Below are positions 60,201 to 64,000 of a stretch of 64,000 nt of DNA, piece after piece. The translations under genes and the position numbers were made by a program. Each line of letters begins with the position of its first letter. The stretch's first letter is position 1. The notes beneath the pieces are model-generated. The model saw only the letters and a program-made list of their open reading frames with translations. It was not told the DNA's origin and ran no database searches. Source of the stretch: Acanthornis magna (Eukaryota; Chordata; Aves; Passeriformes; Acanthizidae); the NCBI GenBank assembly GCA_036785705.1, contig JAWUZG010000070.1, forward strand, positions 4,537,001-4,601,000, read 5' to 3'.

Positions 60201-63200
60201 AAGTCGTACCTGGAACCACATCTTGCTATTAGGTTTTTATAAGGGTTACGCAGCAGAGCAATGTACAGTATGCACGCCTTTCAGGGAGGCAGAGAAGTTT
60301 TGGAAACCAAAACTCCTTATGACACTAGATGGGATCAGCTTACAACATTACAGACCTCACAGTCAGCAAGACTTGAGAGTGCCCTCCAAGAGATCTAAAG
60401 GCAGATTTCAGCGCTTGCTACAGACCCTCCTCTCTGTACCAGGACAACCAAAGCAGAGTTGGGTGCCCAGAACTGCACTTTGGTGAGATCAGATGATGCC
60501 AGAGAACATTCTGCTCCTGCAGAGTCCCAGCAGAAGGGTGTGCCAGGGACAGACAGCGTGTGGGAAGCAATGCCTGCAGCAAAGGGGCTTCCAACCAGAG
60601 CACCTTGGCTGCACTGCAACAGGGTAATTTGGTACTTTCCCACACGGTCAGCCAGCTCTCCTGGCCAGCAGGACAGAGATGCAGCAGAAACATCTTTCTT
60701 TCAAAGGATTACTCCTGGCTCTGGAGAGGTTTGTAATTTTTGGCAGTCTCCAGATGGGCTGTGCAAAGGGAAAAGGAACCTCTCTGCTCCCTCTCCCACA
60801 CCGCAGCCACGCAGGGCCCCGCCATAACGTAGCTCTTAATAAAAAAGCACAGATGTGCCCTGTAGGCACTTAAAAGACTAGAAGAATAAAAAAAAGAAAC
60901 AAAACGTTCCTGTATGTTTCATAAATCGGTATATAAGCACAATGCAACCTACTACTCTAGACAGAAAATGAAATATCTTAAAAAGTATTGAATCCTTGGT
61001 GAATTTTCTCAGTGGATCGGCATGAAGCTATTTAGCCCAGATGTTTCCATAATCCTGATGCATTAGGAGCTGCACAGCACCGTGGCCAAGTGTTAACACA
61101 GTGAACTGTAATGTAAAACATGTAAAGATACTGGCTTCCAGAGTTATTGGAAGTTTTCACTCTAACCACTCTGATTCCTTAAGCAGCTATATTTTCTTTA
61201 CAGTATGCACTTATATTTTAATGCACATGGAAGAAGAACTAAAGCATTCCCCTCTCCCCCATCAAAACCTAATTCTGTACGTTCTCTGGAAGAACATCCA
61301 AGGGCCAACTACAGATTGACAAGGAGTCTTTCAGAAATGGGAATTTCGCCTCTGAACAGCAAATCCCACACTACAGGCAAAGGCAGGGCCAGCAAGGCAC
61401 AGCTGGGTACCACATGAGCAGGTGAAGAAGTGATGGTGAGATTTTTGATGACAACTTGGTGTCCAAAAGACAGACTGTCTCACTGTGAGGCTCTTGTTTG
61501 CATCTGTAATGGATTTAGGGATTTGTAGAGGTAGTTTTAAAGATATCCAAGCAGGTGCAATGTGTATGTTGGAATGGCCTGAATGAGTGAAGAAGCAATA
61601 ATGGGAATATGAAGCAGCACAAAGAAAGGTAATAGCATGTGCTTAGAAGAATGTGAGATAAAGAGTGCAAAGAAATAAACTGGCAGTCTCTATAGAAGAA
61701 CAATGCAGTGGAATACCTTGCACTGAGAGTCCACTCGGAAAAGCCTTTGTCACTAAAATTAATTATTCAGATGAGTTTAAAATATTTCACTTATTATTTC
61801 TCCATGATCTACCTGCCAGGATGGGAGTGGAGAGTTTTCCAATTCTTCAAGCCCTCCCTATCTTAAAAGCACAAAACACAATCCTAAATTAATGAAAATT
61901 AACCCCTGTGACAGCCTTGAACCTGCAGTCACAACTCTGCTTTCATGCAAGTACTTGCTGGAGTAGACCTCACACTAAGACAGAAAAATAGGTGTGAGAG
62001 GTGGAGTAACCTCGATTTCTTGGAACCAAAAATGCTGATACTTCATTTAGGCCTGGAGTTTCTCATGCCTTTTTAAGGCAAACAAATGTTACTCAGGTTT
62101 AGGCACACTGGTGCAATCCACCATGGAATCTCACACTGACCACAAACACACTGATTATCCTCCAGAGCAAAAGAGGCCATGGAGGCCTTGTTTCACCTCT
62201 ACACAGTAAACAGGAACCAAATTTCCTGAATGCCACTCGTCAACTGCCCTGCCTTTCCCTCCCACCCCATGGCTACACAGCAACTTGTCCTTCAAGTGTA
62301 TTAACCATAATAATTAGTTCATAACCACTTCAATTCATTTTATCGACTGCTACTTCTATTTTAAAATATTATGGGACTTTCAATTACTGAGAAGAGAAAT
62401 CTGTATTTCAAAAACTGAGTTTGTGAAGCCATAGCAGGTGGCGGAATTTGTCCTCCTATGTAACAGAGCTTAATCCCAAACCTTATATTACTCCTGGATA
62501 ATTTAAACCATTCTGTTCCTTTTCAGTTGGATACAGTCCTTGATAGCTGTTGGACAAAAGCTGATGACATCTGTAACCGCTAGATAGCTCTCTTCTCTTT
62601 AACAGCCACAGAATTATCATCTAGGCAGGAAAAAAGTCAAACCTCAGCATGTACTAAATTGTGTTGTTTCTAAATTAGTGCTCCACAATTTAAAAGCTAA
62701 TTCACCTATCATCCACTTCATCCTTATCTATTTGCCAGCTCAGAGGTTAAATGAAGCAAATAGGTTACATTCCTTTAAATTGTAGTAATTTGGGAAAGGA
62801 AAACACATGGGGTAGTGGAAAAAAAAGAGGTGCAGTCTTGAGATATCTCAAACTATGAAAATACTGTCAAAATAACCATAATTGTAATATTAAAATAAAT
62901 ATTCGAACACAAAACTCCCAGACAATTAATGACCTGAATATTGTAACAATTATTTCTTCTCTGAAATGTTTTTTGAAAACTGTGACAAAAAACTCAGAAT
63001 AAAGAAAGTACTACTAATCAAAATGCACATTTACTTGAGTTTAACTTACTTCCTTCTCTATCACTCTTCCTGTATAAGCTTTAAGAAATGAAAGCATTTT
63101 TTTCTCCATTTCAAGTACAATCCTGAACAGTAAAGTAACAACTTAAAAATTGCAATAATTACTCACTGAGACTCTGCAAATGCTGGTGTCTCAATTCTCT

Positions 63201-64000
63201 TTCCATGGAATTACTAACAAGACCACTCCCTATCTCTATCCAAATAACAGACAGTAAGGACCTCATCAGAAATGATTGCTTGTATTACCCAGTTTTAGAC
63301 CTCATTTTGTAGAATTACTCCCTTCCTGTATAATTTTCAGTGATGTTTACCTAGCTCCCAAATGGCGCACAGCATCCACTTTGCTTAACTAGCTTCATAT
63401 TTTTCTCCAGAATCTAATTGCTCCAGCAAAATTCTCCTGACGTATAACCCAAACTTCTCATTTTCTGTGTGCTTCTGTGTGAAATAGGAGGCCAGCAGAA
63501 ATACTGATTCCTGAGTAAATACAGGGACAAAAACACAGCAAAATGCCTGCAGAGGAGAGACAACAGCTGAAGTAAGAGAAGCCAATTCACTAATATTTAA
63601 TAGAATGTGCCACCCAAAAGGAATAATTCATCTCAACTCATATACTCTGCGATTGCTCTGTCCATAATCAGAACCAAAACCTTCAATATTCTCTCATAAG
63701 AAATGAGCAAAACTTAGTGTGACTCAAACATAATTACATTATCTGTAAGTTTTAAAGCTCCTGGTTTGTTGATCAGTAAGCCTCTAGATTGGCTAGTCCA
63801 TAAATTTCTATATTTCTTTTCACTCTTTAAACACAGCATATCTCTATGTTTGATGCTTTGTGAATGCAATTTTATCTTTACTTGGATGTAAGAGCAGAAA
63901 TGTTCTGCTGAGTTGTCGTCAATCTTTTTCTATGGTATTTCTTGCTTTACTCGTGAAAAACAAAGAAAAGATAGCAGTAATTTTGTTATGAAGAAAAGAC
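57209..64000. other. Unique A-rich sequence, no gene recognised
   Basis: A 30-bp minus-strand segment at 57,865-57,894 sits between a very good acceptor (CTCTCGCTTGTTCTTAG) and a weak GTATTT donor; too short to call. AC-rich low complexity at 58,330-58,395. A slightly GC-richer patch at 60,400-60,830 gives overlapping open frames without recognisable domains. Confidence 0.45.

Noticed and set aside
60400..60560. Possible CR1-related fragment (GGGTGCCCAGAACTGCA)
   Set aside because: Only one short block resembles the internal repeat motif; the flanks do not follow it.
1..64000. CRISPR arrays, prophage, rRNA or tRNA genes, endogenous retrovirus
   Set aside because: No regularly spaced repeats, no cloverleaf-type sequences noticed, no gag/pol-like frames or LTR pairs; the sequence is vertebrate nuclear DNA.

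Overview
This window reads as a gene-poor piece of a sauropsid nuclear genome, most probably a bird. The base composition is moderately AT-rich and CpG-depleted. Interspersed repeats are very sparse. The only transposon I can name is the 3' end of a CR1-type LINE near 7.72 kb, a hallmark of birds and other reptiles. There are no Alu, L1 or tRNA-SINE patterns, no bacterial operon structure and no rRNA or tRNA genes. Open frames are short, in random phase and unlike any family I know; nearly all are chance.

Layout. 1-28 kb is unique non-coding sequence with scattered low-complexity tracts, the CR1 remnant (7.7 kb), two weak plus-strand exon-like segments (1.46 and 11.1 kb) and a striking inverted repeat at 23.74-23.83 kb. 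28-40 kb is AT-rich non-coding sequence with homopolymers, some weak minus-strand micro-exon signals and a possible TATA promoter at 37.2 kb. 40-58 kb is where I see the best evidence for a real gene: minus-strand exon-like segments with good splice sites at 39,952-40,065, 45,466-45,546 and 50,304-50,342, plus weaker ones at 36.6 and 43.5 kb. Read on the minus strand these look like short coding exons separated by introns of several kb. All six consensus AG|GTAAG donors I found lie on that strand, between 39.9 and 55.1 kb. I cannot name the gene. The upstream exons would lie at higher coordinates, possibly beyond the window. 58-64 kb is unique, A-rich and unannotatable by eye.

The window is therefore best read as intron and intergenic sequence around one poorly resolved minus-strand gene. 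Its most unusual non-exonic structures are the near-perfect 32-bp-arm hairpin at 23.74 kb and a diverged direct duplication at 56.07/57.05 kb. No complete gene, CRISPR array, virus or mobile element is present. Exon calls are by-eye and need transcript or cross-species support; none of the proteins was recognised.
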